Below are positions 45,252 to 52,859 of a DNA stretch of 64,000 bases, one piece after another; positions within the stretch are counted from its first letter, which is position 1, and each line of letters begins with the position of its first letter. Below the pieces are notes generated by a model, which saw only the letters and a list, made by a program, of their open reading frames with translations, was not told the origin of the DNA and ran no database searches. The translations under genes and the position numbers were made by a program. Origin of the DNA: Marichromatium gracile (GTDB lineage: Bacteria; Pseudomonadota; Gammaproteobacteria; Chromatiales; Chromatiaceae); assembly GCF_004343155.1 (NCBI RefSeq), contig NZ_SMDC01000002.1:310001-374000 (forward strand), given 5' to 3'.

Positions 45252-45541
45252 TTTTGAGATGACTACTTTCCTCGCCATTCACTACACACAAAAACACAGC
45301 TTTCCTGTGAGTTCCCTCATATGACTACCTTGCTTGTAATCCCGCCCCTCAAATGTCAATAAAACACGTGGGCACCCGACACATTGCCTTGATTTACAAA
45401 GACTTCCACATTACTCCACCCACTTGGAGGCCATTTCATTGACTGTTTGGGGTCGGTACTAGTTGAGGCATTCTTGTTGCGCCGCGCGCCCACCTTCGGA
45501 CAGGTTTCAAGAACAATGTATATGCGAATAGGAATGTAGCG

Positions 45542-45577
45542 TTGTAGTATGTTGTATGGTGCTACTACATACTACAA
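45542..45577. promoter_or_regulatory. 11-bp inverted repeat, possible operator
   Basis: TTGTAGTATGT (45542-45552) and ACATACTACAA (45567-45577) form a perfect inverted repeat with a 14-nt spacer. A partial copy, TTGTAGCCTACTA, follows at 45589-45601. No gene starts nearby in either direction, so its regulator and target are unknown. Confidence 0.5.
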
Positions 45578-45759
45578 ACCGCACACATTTGTAGCCTACT
45601 ATCGCCTGAAGTGGCTATTCATCTTGATGTATGGAATACGGCTTTCTGAGCCGCCCAGAGAGGCGCTTCAGGCATCACCCTCCGCCAACCCCCTAGTCAG
45701 CCTCTGATCGACGCTCCTGGAGCTTATAAGGCGGCTTTGGTCGTCCTTCGGACGGATTG

Positions 45760-45874
45760 AACGCCAAGAGAAGGGATTGCTCCTGGCGAGCACACAAAAT
45801 CGGCCTCCCTCTTGGCGTTAAAACATCGGCCGGAGGCCGATAGATACTCAACCTCCAGCACCCAGCTGGAGGTT
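45760..45874. other. Stem-loops of IncQ-like oriV (possible ssi sites)
   Basis: Three inverted repeats lie close together: AACGCCAAGAG/CTCTTGGCGTT (45760-45770 and 45809-45819), ATCGGCC/GGCCGAT (about 45825-45841) and AACCTCCAGC/GCTGGAGGTT (45850-45859 and 45865-45874). IncQ origins carry stem-loop single-strand initiation sites (ssiA, ssiB) beside the iterons, and these are candidates. I see no RepB'-type primase gene in the element. Confidence 0.5.
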
Positions 45875-45878
45875 GCTG

Positions 45879-45908
45879 GATATCCTGAGATATCCTGAAT
45901 ATCCTGCC
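45879..45908 (+). repeat. Three tandem 10-bp repeats (GATATCCTGA)
   Basis: GATATCCTGA at 45879-45888 and 45889-45898, then AATATCCTGC at 45899-45908. They lie between the stem-loops and the A-rich tract (AAAACAGCAAAAAAT) that precedes the 21-bp iterons. They could be secondary binding sites or part of the DNA-unwinding element of the origin. Confidence 0.65.
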
Positions 45909-45923
45909 AAAACAGCAAAAAAT

Positions 45924-46007
45924 CGGGCGGGTGTGAGTCACTACCGGGCGGGTGTGAGTCGCCATCGGGCGGGTGTGGGACGCTATCGGGCGGGTGTGAG
46001 GCGCTTT
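45924..46007 (+). repeat. Four 21-bp iterons of a plasmid-type origin
   Basis: Units start at 45924, 45945, 45966 and 45987, each beginning CGGGCGGGTGTGRG and exactly 21 bp long. The A-rich tract is on the left. The last two units overlap the end of repC, encoding its final residues RLTPAR. Directly repeated 20-22-bp iterons beside an AT-rich tract are the RepC-binding core of IncQ oriV. With repA and repC adjacent, this is almost certainly an origin of vegetative replication. Confidence 0.85.
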
Positions 46008-46738
46008 ATCCTATTCTCAGCATCTATCGTTATTCCAACTTCATGCAATTTTTCCGCATCTTCCCTAAGCCTGGAACGCCCGTTTCGCATCTTTTTACTA
46101 TTGATGTTTTCACCACAGACTGCGCGAATGAGAGTATCAACATGCCACCCTCCGGCTGGGTCATTCTTGTGGGTCAATATGTGTCGAGCGACCGCCTGAC
46201 TAATCCCGTGCCGCAAGCGAGCAATGGGTGCGGGATTGTAGTACAGGCTAAGGTCATGCTCCAATAGCATGACCAAGGCGATACCAAGCCGAACTCTCCA
46301 CAGATTTCGCTCTCCCCCCGTCAAGGGATCAGGGCGTGTCATAGGTGAAGGAATAACATGATCGATCAAGCCGCCGATTATCGGAAAATCGAGCTGTGGT
46401 GTTTCAATGGTTACAGTTGCTGCTCGCAGCTCTGCCAGCAGCTTCTCAAGATGGGAGGAACTATACCTGCTATCAGACAAGGTTTTCCGCACTTTGGCAG
46501 GGTCTACCAAAAGCTCTACACCACCATCTGACACATCGCGTCGACGTTCGGCACAGTGCAAAATAGCCTCAACAACATCTGCGTGCCGCTGGCCAAGCCT
46601 TCCCTTAATGCGACAGCGGCCAAAGGATGTTTCCATCCAGTCGGCCTCCATCAGGCTTGGGCGCTGACTGGCCTGGTAAAGCATCACTCTTGCCTGTGCA
46701 CTGGTACTAGTTGGAGTGACCTTGTTACCAGTTGTCAT
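45983..46738 (-). CDS. repC: IncQ-like replication initiator RepC
   Basis: This 251-residue protein is placed as RepC by position after repA (14-bp overlap, as in IncQ plasmids). The C-terminal half resembles IncQ RepC in pattern: a helix region with a WHVDTLIRAVCGENINSKKM segment, then RSRLREDAEKLHEVG, compared with the known SIDTL...R.R.RVREALPEL arrangement. Overall divergence is high, and winged-helix iteron binding is inferred. Its last codons lie within the iterons. It would bind those repeats and load RepA. Confidence 0.75.
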   Translation of the reverse strand: MTTGNKVTPTSTSAQARVMLYQASQRPSLMEADWMETSFGRCRIKGRLGQRHADVVEAILHCAERRRDVSDGGVELLVDPAKVRKTLSDSRYSSSHLEKLLAELRAATVTIETPQLDFPIIGGLIDHVIPSPMTRPDPLTGGERNLWRVRLGIALVMLLEHDLSLYYNPAPIARLRHGISQAVARHILTHKNDPAGGWHVDTLIRAVCGENINSKKMRNGRSRLREDAEKLHEVGITIDAENRIKRLTPAR

Positions 46739-47588
46739 CAGCGCCTTCCATAGCAGCTTTAGATTTCTTGAACGGTAATACTCCTTTGGCCTTACGCTGC
46801 CTCTCCAGCACGGCAGGTTTCAGCACACCGCCTTCGTGACGTCTGAACCAACGCTCTGCGAAAGGAGAGCCATAATTCGCCTTGCTCACGCCATAGCGGA
46901 CGAAGTACCCACGCTGACTATCATCAACACCCCATTCCTCAGCCTCGGTTTGCGTCATGCCAGACAGATACGATTGCCAGCGAATGTTATCGACCAGAAC
47001 AGACGACCCACGGCTGGCCTGTTGCTGGTCACCCGCACCAATCATGGCGGCGCTCTTACTGGCATGGTGCAAAAATACGATAGAGCACCCCGTATCGGCG
47101 GCAATGGCCTCCATACGTCCGATCACTTGCGCCATTGGGCCGCTGGCGTTTTCATCTTCGATATGAAAACGGCGTAAGGTGTCCAGGATCATCAGGCGAC
47201 GGCCTTCAGTCGCTCGCTTAAGGCCATCGAACCAATCGAGACACATGATGTTGGGGCACCTTCCTATCAGCGGCTCAATCAGCAAGCCTTTAGCAACGGC
47301 TTGCCGCTGCTCGGCAGTGAGATGTGCCCCAAGCGCATGTAATCGGTGATGGATAGCAGCAGGAGGATCTTCTGCGGGGAGATAGATAACTGGCCCAACA
47401 GTGAACTCTCCGACTTCCAGCAAGTCCGGGCCTCCAGCGATCTGCATGGCAAGCTGTAAGGCCAGCATGGATTTTCCGGCACCACCTGGTGAAACCAAGG
47501 CCCCCACCGTACCGGCAACCATGTTAGGTAAAACATAATCAAGAGGCGGCGGCGTTTCCGAAAAGGCCGCCATAAGATCAAGGGCCAT
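46725..47588 (-). CDS. repA: IncQ-type replicative helicase RepA
   Basis: This 287-residue RecA-fold hexameric helicase is strikingly close to RSF1010 RepA. Recognisable stretches are PPPLDYVLPNMVAGTVGALV, Walker A SPGGAGKS (33-40), VIYLPAEDPP, LMILDTLRRFHI, SIVFLHHASK and DQQQASRGSSVLVDNIRWQS. RepA unwinds the IncQ origin after RepC binding. Such close similarity inside a chromosomal Chromatiaceae element points to plasmid ancestry. The stop overlaps the start of repC, and alpA lies four bases upstream. Confidence 0.95.
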   Translation of the reverse strand: MALDLMAAFSETPPPLDYVLPNMVAGTVGALVSPGGAGKSMLALQLAMQIAGGPDLLEVGEFTVGPVIYLPAEDPPAAIHHRLHALGAHLTAEQRQAVAKGLLIEPLIGRCPNIMCLDWFDGLKRATEGRRLMILDTLRRFHIEDENASGPMAQVIGRMEAIAADTGCSIVFLHHASKSAAMIGAGDQQQASRGSSVLVDNIRWQSYLSGMTQTEAEEWGVDDSQRGYFVRYGVSKANYGSPFAERWFRRHEGGVLKPAVLERQRKAKGVLPFKKSKAAMEGADDNW

Positions 47589-47592
47589 ACTG

Positions 47593-47823
47593 TTAGGCCT
47601 CTATGGTGTTGCCAGGTCGAGCAGCCTGGATTCCAGACGACTTGCGCTCTTCAATCCATTGCTCTACTTCCGACAAGTCCCACGCGACGTTTCTGCTGGT
47701 AAGTGCAATTCGGCGAGGGAACTCACCTCGCTTCTCCAAGTTGTAAATTGTCCGTGAGGAGAGAGGAATCATTTCTAAGAGCACTTTTCGATTGATCAGC
47801 GTCTTATTTGCCATTGCTTGCAT
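47593..47823 (-). CDS. alpA: AlpA-family DNA-binding regulator
   Basis: This 76-residue MerR/excisionase-type helix-turn-helix protein contains LEMIPLSSRTIYNLEKRGEF and WDLSEVEQWIEER, typical of AlpA/phage regulatory proteins. GTGGAGG lies seven bases before ATG 47823. It is the first gene of alpA-repA-repC. It may regulate replication genes, in the position of RepF in IncQ plasmids, or act in excision with the integrase. Confidence 0.88.
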   Translation of the reverse strand: MQAMANKTLINRKVLLEMIPLSSRTIYNLEKRGEFPRRIALTSRNVAWDLSEVEQWIEERKSSGIQAARPGNTIEA

Positions 47824-47900
47824 ACTTGTGCCTCCACTTACTTATGAAAGCTCTATGGTGCCCAGCAATGCCACTTGATTAAGCCTATAAATTGGTTAAA

Positions 47901-48896
47901 ATGGTTGACATGAAAAATAAATCGAGCATCGTCATCTGGGAAGGTTGTGCCCCAGTCGTCACAGAAGCTATCCAGCGGTTTGAAGAACGCTGGCACCCTT
48001 ACTCTGCGTCCTCAAGACGCTACCCGATCGTGCGCTTGATAGAGGAAGTCATCGATCCTGCCCTGGCAACCTACATGGATACCCTTCCAGGAAGCTACGC
48101 AGGCCATGTTCCTGGAGCCGGTACTGGAGTAGGATTCAGCGCGATCATTCGAATGGTAGGACTTGAGGCCATGGTGCGAATGCAACGCCAATTACTACGT
48201 CAATTCATTAAGACAGTAGAACAGAAGAGTCCGACGGACGAGCGCTTCATAGCGACTCTCGAATCCTTGAACGGGCTGGTTTGGGATTGTGCATGTAAAC
48301 GTCCCAAAAGGTCATCCTCTACGAAGGGAGTCAACCTAAACGCACAACGTAAACACGATTTTTGCGAACTATGCGGAAACAAGACGGAGTTCGCAGCCTT
48401 TATGACGACAGTGGCAGGTCAGCGTATCAATGACGTTGAGTTAGAGGATCGTAAGAAACTTGAGCTCAGTCACCAGTACTGCGAAGAGCATAGACCCAAG
48501 TTGGCAAATGGTGAGTGGAACCCTACTTATAGACAGGCAAAACGTTCTCTAACGCAATTTAATATCGAACTCACACGACTGACCCATCAGTGTGCGAATC
48601 GGTCCAAGCCTCACGCCATGTCAGGGGGTGAGTTGATTGACAGCTACTTCTTCCAATTAATGTTACGTCTAAATTTGCAGTCAGCAGACAAAGCAGAATT
48701 ACGTAACCTTGCTCGCAGGATGGTGGACTCTAAGCTCTCGGATACCAAGAAAAAAATGCTGGTACTCAAGCGGTCAGGGTTCAGCCAGGCTGAAATTGGA
48801 AAACGAATACTGAACGCCAAGCAGCAGCCCATGACACGCCAAGCCGTGTCTAAAGCGTTGGCTACAATACGTAAAGAATTCCTGTTGGGAGGCTAG
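47901..48896 (+). CDS. Unknown protein with Cys/His metal site and C-terminal HTH
   Basis: This 331-residue cytoplasmic protein has a central CELCGNKTEF paired with SHQYCEEHRP about 45 residues later, forming a likely zinc site, with an upstream CAC. The last 50 residues (LKRSGFSQAEIGKRI and TRQAVSKALATIRKEF) form a probable helix-turn-helix. It is divergent from alpA-repA-repC. ATG 47901 is chosen, with TTG 47892 and ATG 47910 as alternatives. No ribosome site is clear, so the message may be leaderless. A transcriptional regulator of the element is plausible but unproven. Confidence 0.65.
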   Translation: MVDMKNKSSIVIWEGCAPVVTEAIQRFEERWHPYSASSRRYPIVRLIEEVIDPALATYMDTLPGSYAGHVPGAGTGVGFSAIIRMVGLEAMVRMQRQLLRQFIKTVEQKSPTDERFIATLESLNGLVWDCACKRPKRSSSTKGVNLNAQRKHDFCELCGNKTEFAAFMTTVAGQRINDVELEDRKKLELSHQYCEEHRPKLANGEWNPTYRQAKRSLTQFNIELTRLTHQCANRSKPHAMSGGELIDSYFFQLMLRLNLQSADKAELRNLARRMVDSKLSDTKKKMLVLKRSGFSQAEIGKRILNAKQQPMTRQAVSKALATIRKEFLLGG

Positions 48897-48915
48897 AGGG
48901 ATACCAACAGGAATT
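48877..48915 (+). terminator. Terminator whose stem begins inside the gene
   Basis: AATTCCTGTTGG (48877-48888, last codons of the preceding gene) pairs perfectly with CCAACAGGAATT (48904-48915). The loop is 15 nt containing the stop codon, and T residues follow. The palindrome TTTTAGCCGCTAAAA (48914-48928) adjoins it. Its 14-nt core recurs inverted at 44826-44839. Confidence 0.75.
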
Positions 48916-48973
48916 TTAGCCGCTAAAAAATCTGGACTCCTGAGCTGATTCTAGTCAGCCGTGAAAGCACATT

Positions 48974-51310
48974 TTACCGGCCATGACATCTCTTGTATTT
49001 CATGCCACTACCGCATGGACAAGGGACATTACGTCCAATTTTTTTGCTCTTGCGACTAGGGGAGAGTTGTTTTTCCCGGTTGAGATTGACTGTACGTGCA
49101 GGGTTAGCCATTCTCGCCGCATCTTTGTAAATGTGGGCGTTTTCTTCCGTACGTTCTGCCGGTATGTAGACTTCGAAAGACTGCGCCTGGAGATACGTGC
49201 CTTCAGCACTAACTTCAGCCACGACGCCAATGACGTTAGTAGCCTTGACACTCAACGCACCTGCGCTGGCCTTATTGTTCACCTTAGTCCAGTCAATTGG
49301 GTGGCCATGCCGTTGAAGCCAAACGAAGAGCGGCACACCATCCCCGCCCAGAACAAAGTAACGAGCGGGATGCTGAATCAGTGTTTTTCGAAGGTCGGAC
49401 AGCATCTTGGCCAGATTATTCCGGCCTTCCTCTCCTAGGTCACGGATATGACTCTCCGCTGAAAGCCAGCCGCTAGCTCGGGTGCTATCGAGTGCTCCAA
49501 GCAGCTTCAGCACCTCCTCTGGGAACTCCTGACGTGGGAACGGTTTGCTTTCCCACTCTTCACCCTCGAAGCTCCTGTCGACGATGTCACTCATGCCATC
49601 CCAGATAAGCATGTTCGCTTTCTCTTCCTTCAGCTGCTCGACAATATCCTGATCGAAACGGTTCTTCTTCAGGTAAGCACCCAAGTGATCGAACTCGTCG
49701 AAGAGATGAGCCCCGCGTATCCCGGCCACAGCTTGCCGCACCTCCAAGTAATGGGCGAACTCCCCGGGTGTGGGCAAGAGTCGCTTGAGCACAAACAAAT
49801 CGTCGATGGACAGTGAAATGAAAGCATGCTTTCCAAGTAAAGGCTCAACCTGCGGTAATTCTTTACAGTACGTGGAAAAGGGCGAGAACGACTCGACTGT
49901 CAACCCAATCGGCACCATCACCCGGTAGTCAGAGCGACGCACACGGCTACACTCTTCGTATTTGCCATCCACGAGGTGATAGAGGGACACTTCATCCGCC
50001 GAATTCACATAATTGAAGAAGCGCGCACATTGTCTATATGCCTTGAGTACCAAGTCCTGTACTGATTGAGCATGGCGGCCAAAATCAAGCGCTGGCGATG
50101 CGATGGTGGCAGCTGCACCAGCCTTGGCCTCAACTAGTAACAGCACATCATCGACCAAGATTAGAGTGTCGTTTTCGGACCACTGCTTGCTATCAGGGTC
50201 CTTGTAGTAAACCTCCTGGAGAACTGTGGCTCCCGGAAGCTGGGCATCTAGAATGTCGGCAAAGGCTGCTTCGCTCATCATTTTCTGCCGATCTTTAAAG
50301 GCCTTCTTGTAATCCGGCTTTCGCTGAAGGAGGTTAAAGAGGAGCGCACGATACCCCGCATCGCGAGCAAAACAGTGGTCGACGGCGTAGTAGTCCGATC
50401 CAAGCTGAATTAGAGGTTTCTTACGTGCTGGTAGTGTCCGAAAAGGTGTCCCCTTAAAATCGCCCGCAGCGAAGAACTCGGTATCTTCTCCACGCTGGTA
50501 TGACAAGTCCGCTAGCAATGTCGGTGGCAACTTCGTGTGACGGCTTACATTGGCAATACCACCGCGAAACATATCCTCCATCGCCCCCCGGGCCGCTTTG
50601 GACTGCTCCGCATTTTCTGCAACCCATGCCTCCATGGCGTCTTCCATAGACTTACCTTGCTCTATAGAAAAGGCCTTTGCCGCCTCAAACTGCTTCATCA
50701 TCTCAATGATTGCGTTGGCGTGCCCGGAACGAGTGGCGTCGGCCATAGCCTGAAAGCCTTCCGCAATATCGGTGGCACCAATGCCGTACACCTCCTCCAA
50801 AACATCATTGTGAGGCGCCAGAACGTAGCGATAGAACTCGCCCTCCAAAACTTGATAACGATTCCCGCGTATCATGACCCAAGTGGATTTCGCACGGAAT
50901 TCAATGTCGGCCGTGTTAGGACCGAAGATGCCATCTTTGGTATCAGCGGAGGTGGCCATAGCAAAGAACATGGCCTGCTCTCTCAGTTTTCGGCCAAGTT
51001 CAAACAGCTCAGCGCACAGTGCTTCGTCGAATTCCATATCCGCAGGTGCGGCATCAGATGCCAGAACCGCGTGAACATACTCCAGTAAGAACTGGTTTTC
51101 ATTAACCACGTCATCTGGGCCATCCTCTTGGCCTTGCTTTTCGCCCCCTATTTGGTTTCCCATTGTTTTTATCATGTGCTGAGCGTAGATGTACCCGAGC
51201 AAATCATGCGGAGGCATTTTGACAATCAACTCACGCATTCGGTCAGCAATGGATTCCATATCCTTCAATAAAGAAGCAGCAGCTTTCTTTCGTTCTTCTT
51301 CCATATTCAT
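48974..51310 (-). CDS. Large PD-(D/E)XK-like and SEC-C domain protein
   Basis: This 778-residue protein has a helical N-terminal half, including LRELIVKMPPHDLLGYIYAQ. A middle segment NDTLILVDDVLLLVEAKAG (380-398) has the look of a PD-(D/E)XK nuclease core (D381 or D387, E394, K396). It ends in a SEC-C zinc motif, PCPCGSGMKYKRCHG, with C764, C766, C775 and H776. ATG 51310 is chosen for the strong GGGAGGGGG just before it. The order suggests a nuclease effector with a metal-binding tail, and such proteins occur among defence-island cargo. The function is inferred, not known. Confidence 0.7.
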   Translation of the reverse strand: MNMEEERKKAAASLLKDMESIADRMRELIVKMPPHDLLGYIYAQHMIKTMGNQIGGEKQGQEDGPDDVVNENQFLLEYVHAVLASDAAPADMEFDEALCAELFELGRKLREQAMFFAMATSADTKDGIFGPNTADIEFRAKSTWVMIRGNRYQVLEGEFYRYVLAPHNDVLEEVYGIGATDIAEGFQAMADATRSGHANAIIEMMKQFEAAKAFSIEQGKSMEDAMEAWVAENAEQSKAARGAMEDMFRGGIANVSRHTKLPPTLLADLSYQRGEDTEFFAAGDFKGTPFRTLPARKKPLIQLGSDYYAVDHCFARDAGYRALLFNLLQRKPDYKKAFKDRQKMMSEAAFADILDAQLPGATVLQEVYYKDPDSKQWSENDTLILVDDVLLLVEAKAGAAATIASPALDFGRHAQSVQDLVLKAYRQCARFFNYVNSADEVSLYHLVDGKYEECSRVRRSDYRVMVPIGLTVESFSPFSTYCKELPQVEPLLGKHAFISLSIDDLFVLKRLLPTPGEFAHYLEVRQAVAGIRGAHLFDEFDHLGAYLKKNRFDQDIVEQLKEEKANMLIWDGMSDIVDRSFEGEEWESKPFPRQEFPEEVLKLLGALDSTRASGWLSAESHIRDLGEEGRNNLAKMLSDLRKTLIQHPARYFVLGGDGVPLFVWLQRHGHPIDWTKVNNKASAGALSVKATNVIGVVAEVSAEGTYLQAQSFEVYIPAERTEENAHIYKDAARMANPARTVNLNREKQLSPSRKSKKIGRNVPCPCGSGMKYKRCHGR

Positions 51311-51351
51311 TCTTATCCCCCTCCCGTTTCGACCTGCTGACCTTTCGAGCG

Positions 51352-52539
51352 CTATAATGTCCACTCGTCGATCATATCCGCCCAGTCCTGCAACATGCCT
51401 GTACGCTGCTCACGATATTCGGCTTTGTTGTAGATTGCCCTTACGCCTTTTTGCTCATGCGCCAGGCATTTCTCTATCCAGTCGGTGTTATATCCTGCTT
51501 CATGAAGCAAGGTACTGGCTGTCCGCCTCAGATCGTGGGGTCCAAACTTGGCAAGAGGCTGTCCTTCTTTCTGAGCTAGCTTGTAAGTCATGGTCATGAC
51601 TCGATTGAGCGTGGCACTGCTCATGGGCACGTCAGAATCGTAACGCGACGGCAGAACATAATCCGATCCGCCGGAGAACGTCTTCAAAGCGATGAAGATG
51701 TCCATGGCCTGCCTGGATAGAAACACCAAGTGAGGGTTTCGCCTCTTCATCCGTTCCTTGGGGATCGTCCAGAGCGCTTCGCTAAAGTTGATTTCACTCC
51801 AAGTGGCATTCGTCAGCTCGCTTTTACGCACCATAGTCAACAACAACAGCTTTACTGCTGCCCGGATCGATGGCGAGGTACCAATACGCCCCATGTACTG
51901 GTACATCATTCTGATTTCTTCGGGCGTCAGGGTTCTATCCCGCGGCTCAAACCTGGCAATGCTTGCTGGCCTAACCAGGTCTGCCGGGTTCTCAACTTTT
52001 TGGCCTCGCTCAGTCGCCCAGCGGTATACCTGGAGTACAATCTCGCGCGCATGAACCGCCGTAGCAGGCGCACCACGCTCAACGATGGCGTCGGTCAGTG
52101 CTCGCAAGTCCTCGTGAGTGATTTCGGTCAGCTTCTGATTGCCGAATTTCGCTTCCAGCTCTCGTGTATAGACCGAGCGACGCATATCACGGGTAGAGTC
52201 GGCCATCTGGTAGCCCCGTAGCCACTTTTCCGCCCAAGCACCAAAGGTTTCAGCCCCTTTTACACGCGCCTTGTCCCGTGCCTTCTCCTTCGCTGGCGAC
52301 TTTCCATCAGCGACCATCCGCTTGGCTTCACCAAGTCGCTCACGGGCTTCTGCCAGAGTGATACCCCCAACGCCATAGCGGCCAAAGGTGATTGTCTCTT
52401 GCCTGCCATTGATCGAGTAGTTGTAACGGAATGAGATAGAACCGGCAGGAGTGACAGCCACATAGAGGCCATCCCGGTCATTCACCTTGTAGAGTTTATC
52501 CCTCGGCTTGAGGTTGCGCAGCTTGGTATCGGTCAGCAA
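51352..52539 (-). CDS. int: Tyrosine integrase of the guaA element
   Basis: This 395-residue P4-type tyrosine recombinase has an N-terminal DUF4102-like arm-binding domain (LTDTKLRNLKPRDKLYKVND), a core-binding domain (about 95-195) and a catalytic domain with R238, H335-x-x-R338, H361 and the nucleophile Y370. All the catalytic residues are present, so it is probably active. It lies beside the proposed right attachment site, pointing away from guaA, and repeats that could be its arm sites fill the 300-bp gap. It would integrate and excise the element at the end of guaA. Confidence 0.93.
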   Translation of the reverse strand: MLTDTKLRNLKPRDKLYKVNDRDGLYVAVTPAGSISFRYNYSINGRQETITFGRYGVGGITLAEARERLGEAKRMVADGKSPAKEKARDKARVKGAETFGAWAEKWLRGYQMADSTRDMRRSVYTRELEAKFGNQKLTEITHEDLRALTDAIVERGAPATAVHAREIVLQVYRWATERGQKVENPADLVRPASIARFEPRDRTLTPEEIRMMYQYMGRIGTSPSIRAAVKLLLLTMVRKSELTNATWSEINFSEALWTIPKERMKRRNPHLVFLSRQAMDIFIALKTFSGGSDYVLPSRYDSDVPMSSATLNRVMTMTYKLAQKEGQPLAKFGPHDLRRTASTLLHEAGYNTDWIEKCLAHEQKGVRAIYNKAEYREQRTGMLQDWADMIDEWTL

Positions 52540-52561
52540 GAGTCTTATCCTTTTTCGATTC

Positions 52562-52719
52562 CGATACCATGCTGGAAGATCACCCGAAAATTAGGCAATA
52601 AAATCAATAAAAACAGATAGTTAAATAATTTCGATACCATGAACACACAGGATCAAGCAGCATGGTATCGGCTATCACTCATGGCATCATGTCTCGATAA
52701 TACCACCTTGGATACCACG
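52562..52719. promoter_or_regulatory. Candidate integrase arm-type sites
   Basis: CGATACCATG occurs at 52562-52571 and 52632-52641, inverted (CATGGTATCG) at 52661-52670, and as GGATACCACG at 52710-52719. They all lie between the integrase start and the attachment site, as arm-type binding sites do. The int promoter must also be here. I see no gene in this 308-bp gap. Confidence 0.6.
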
Positions 52720-52768
52720 CTCAAGCGGTGCTTCCCGCTGCCATCAGTTGCCAAATACTGCCAGACAC

Positions 52769-52800
52769 AAAAACAAAAAAGCCCATGAAAACATGGGCTT
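52769..52800 (-). terminator. Leftward terminator just inside the element next to guaA
   Basis: AAGCCCATG (52779-52787) pairs with CATGGGCTT (52792-52800), loop AAAA, followed leftward by TTTTTTGTTTTTGTG. It is placed to terminate guaA after insertion and resembles the terminator at 39031-39060, including the AAAAACAAAAAA tract. Confidence 0.8.
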
Positions 52801-52847
52801 AAGTGTCGTTTAATGCCAGTTAGTACCAGATAGTGCCTAACGTGTGA

Positions 52848-52859
52848 TCATTCCCACTC
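52848..52859. other. Candidate right attachment site (attR) in the guaA 3' end
   Basis: TCATTCCCACTC, the complement of the last guaA codons and stop (GAGTGGGAATGA), is the conserved end of guaA used by many genomic islands. A near copy is at 39124-39135. Because the sequence belongs to guaA itself, integration leaves the gene intact. Confidence 0.55.

Larger units (their letters stand above)
39124..52859. mobile_element. Integrative mobilizable element at guaA with IncQ-like replicon and RP4-like oriT
   Basis: About 13.7 kb of DNA with lower GC and different codon use than both flanks, bounded on the right by the guaA 3' end and on the left by an imperfect copy of the guaA end. The right border has a tyrosine integrase with candidate arm-type sites. 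The backbone comprises alpA-repA-repC with iterons (IncQ-like), an RP4-type oriT, traJ, and trbJ-trbK-trbL. No relaxase, coupling protein or other type IV secretion genes are present. Cargo includes a HEPN protein, an unknown Zn-finger/HTH protein and a PD-(D/E)XK/SEC-C protein. guaA is an established hotspot for genomic islands. Confidence 0.8.

Noticed and set aside
45875-46010. Iteron array considered as a CRISPR array
   Set aside because: The 21-bp units are directly abutting with no spacers, and no cas genes are present. The adjacent repA and repC explain them as iterons.
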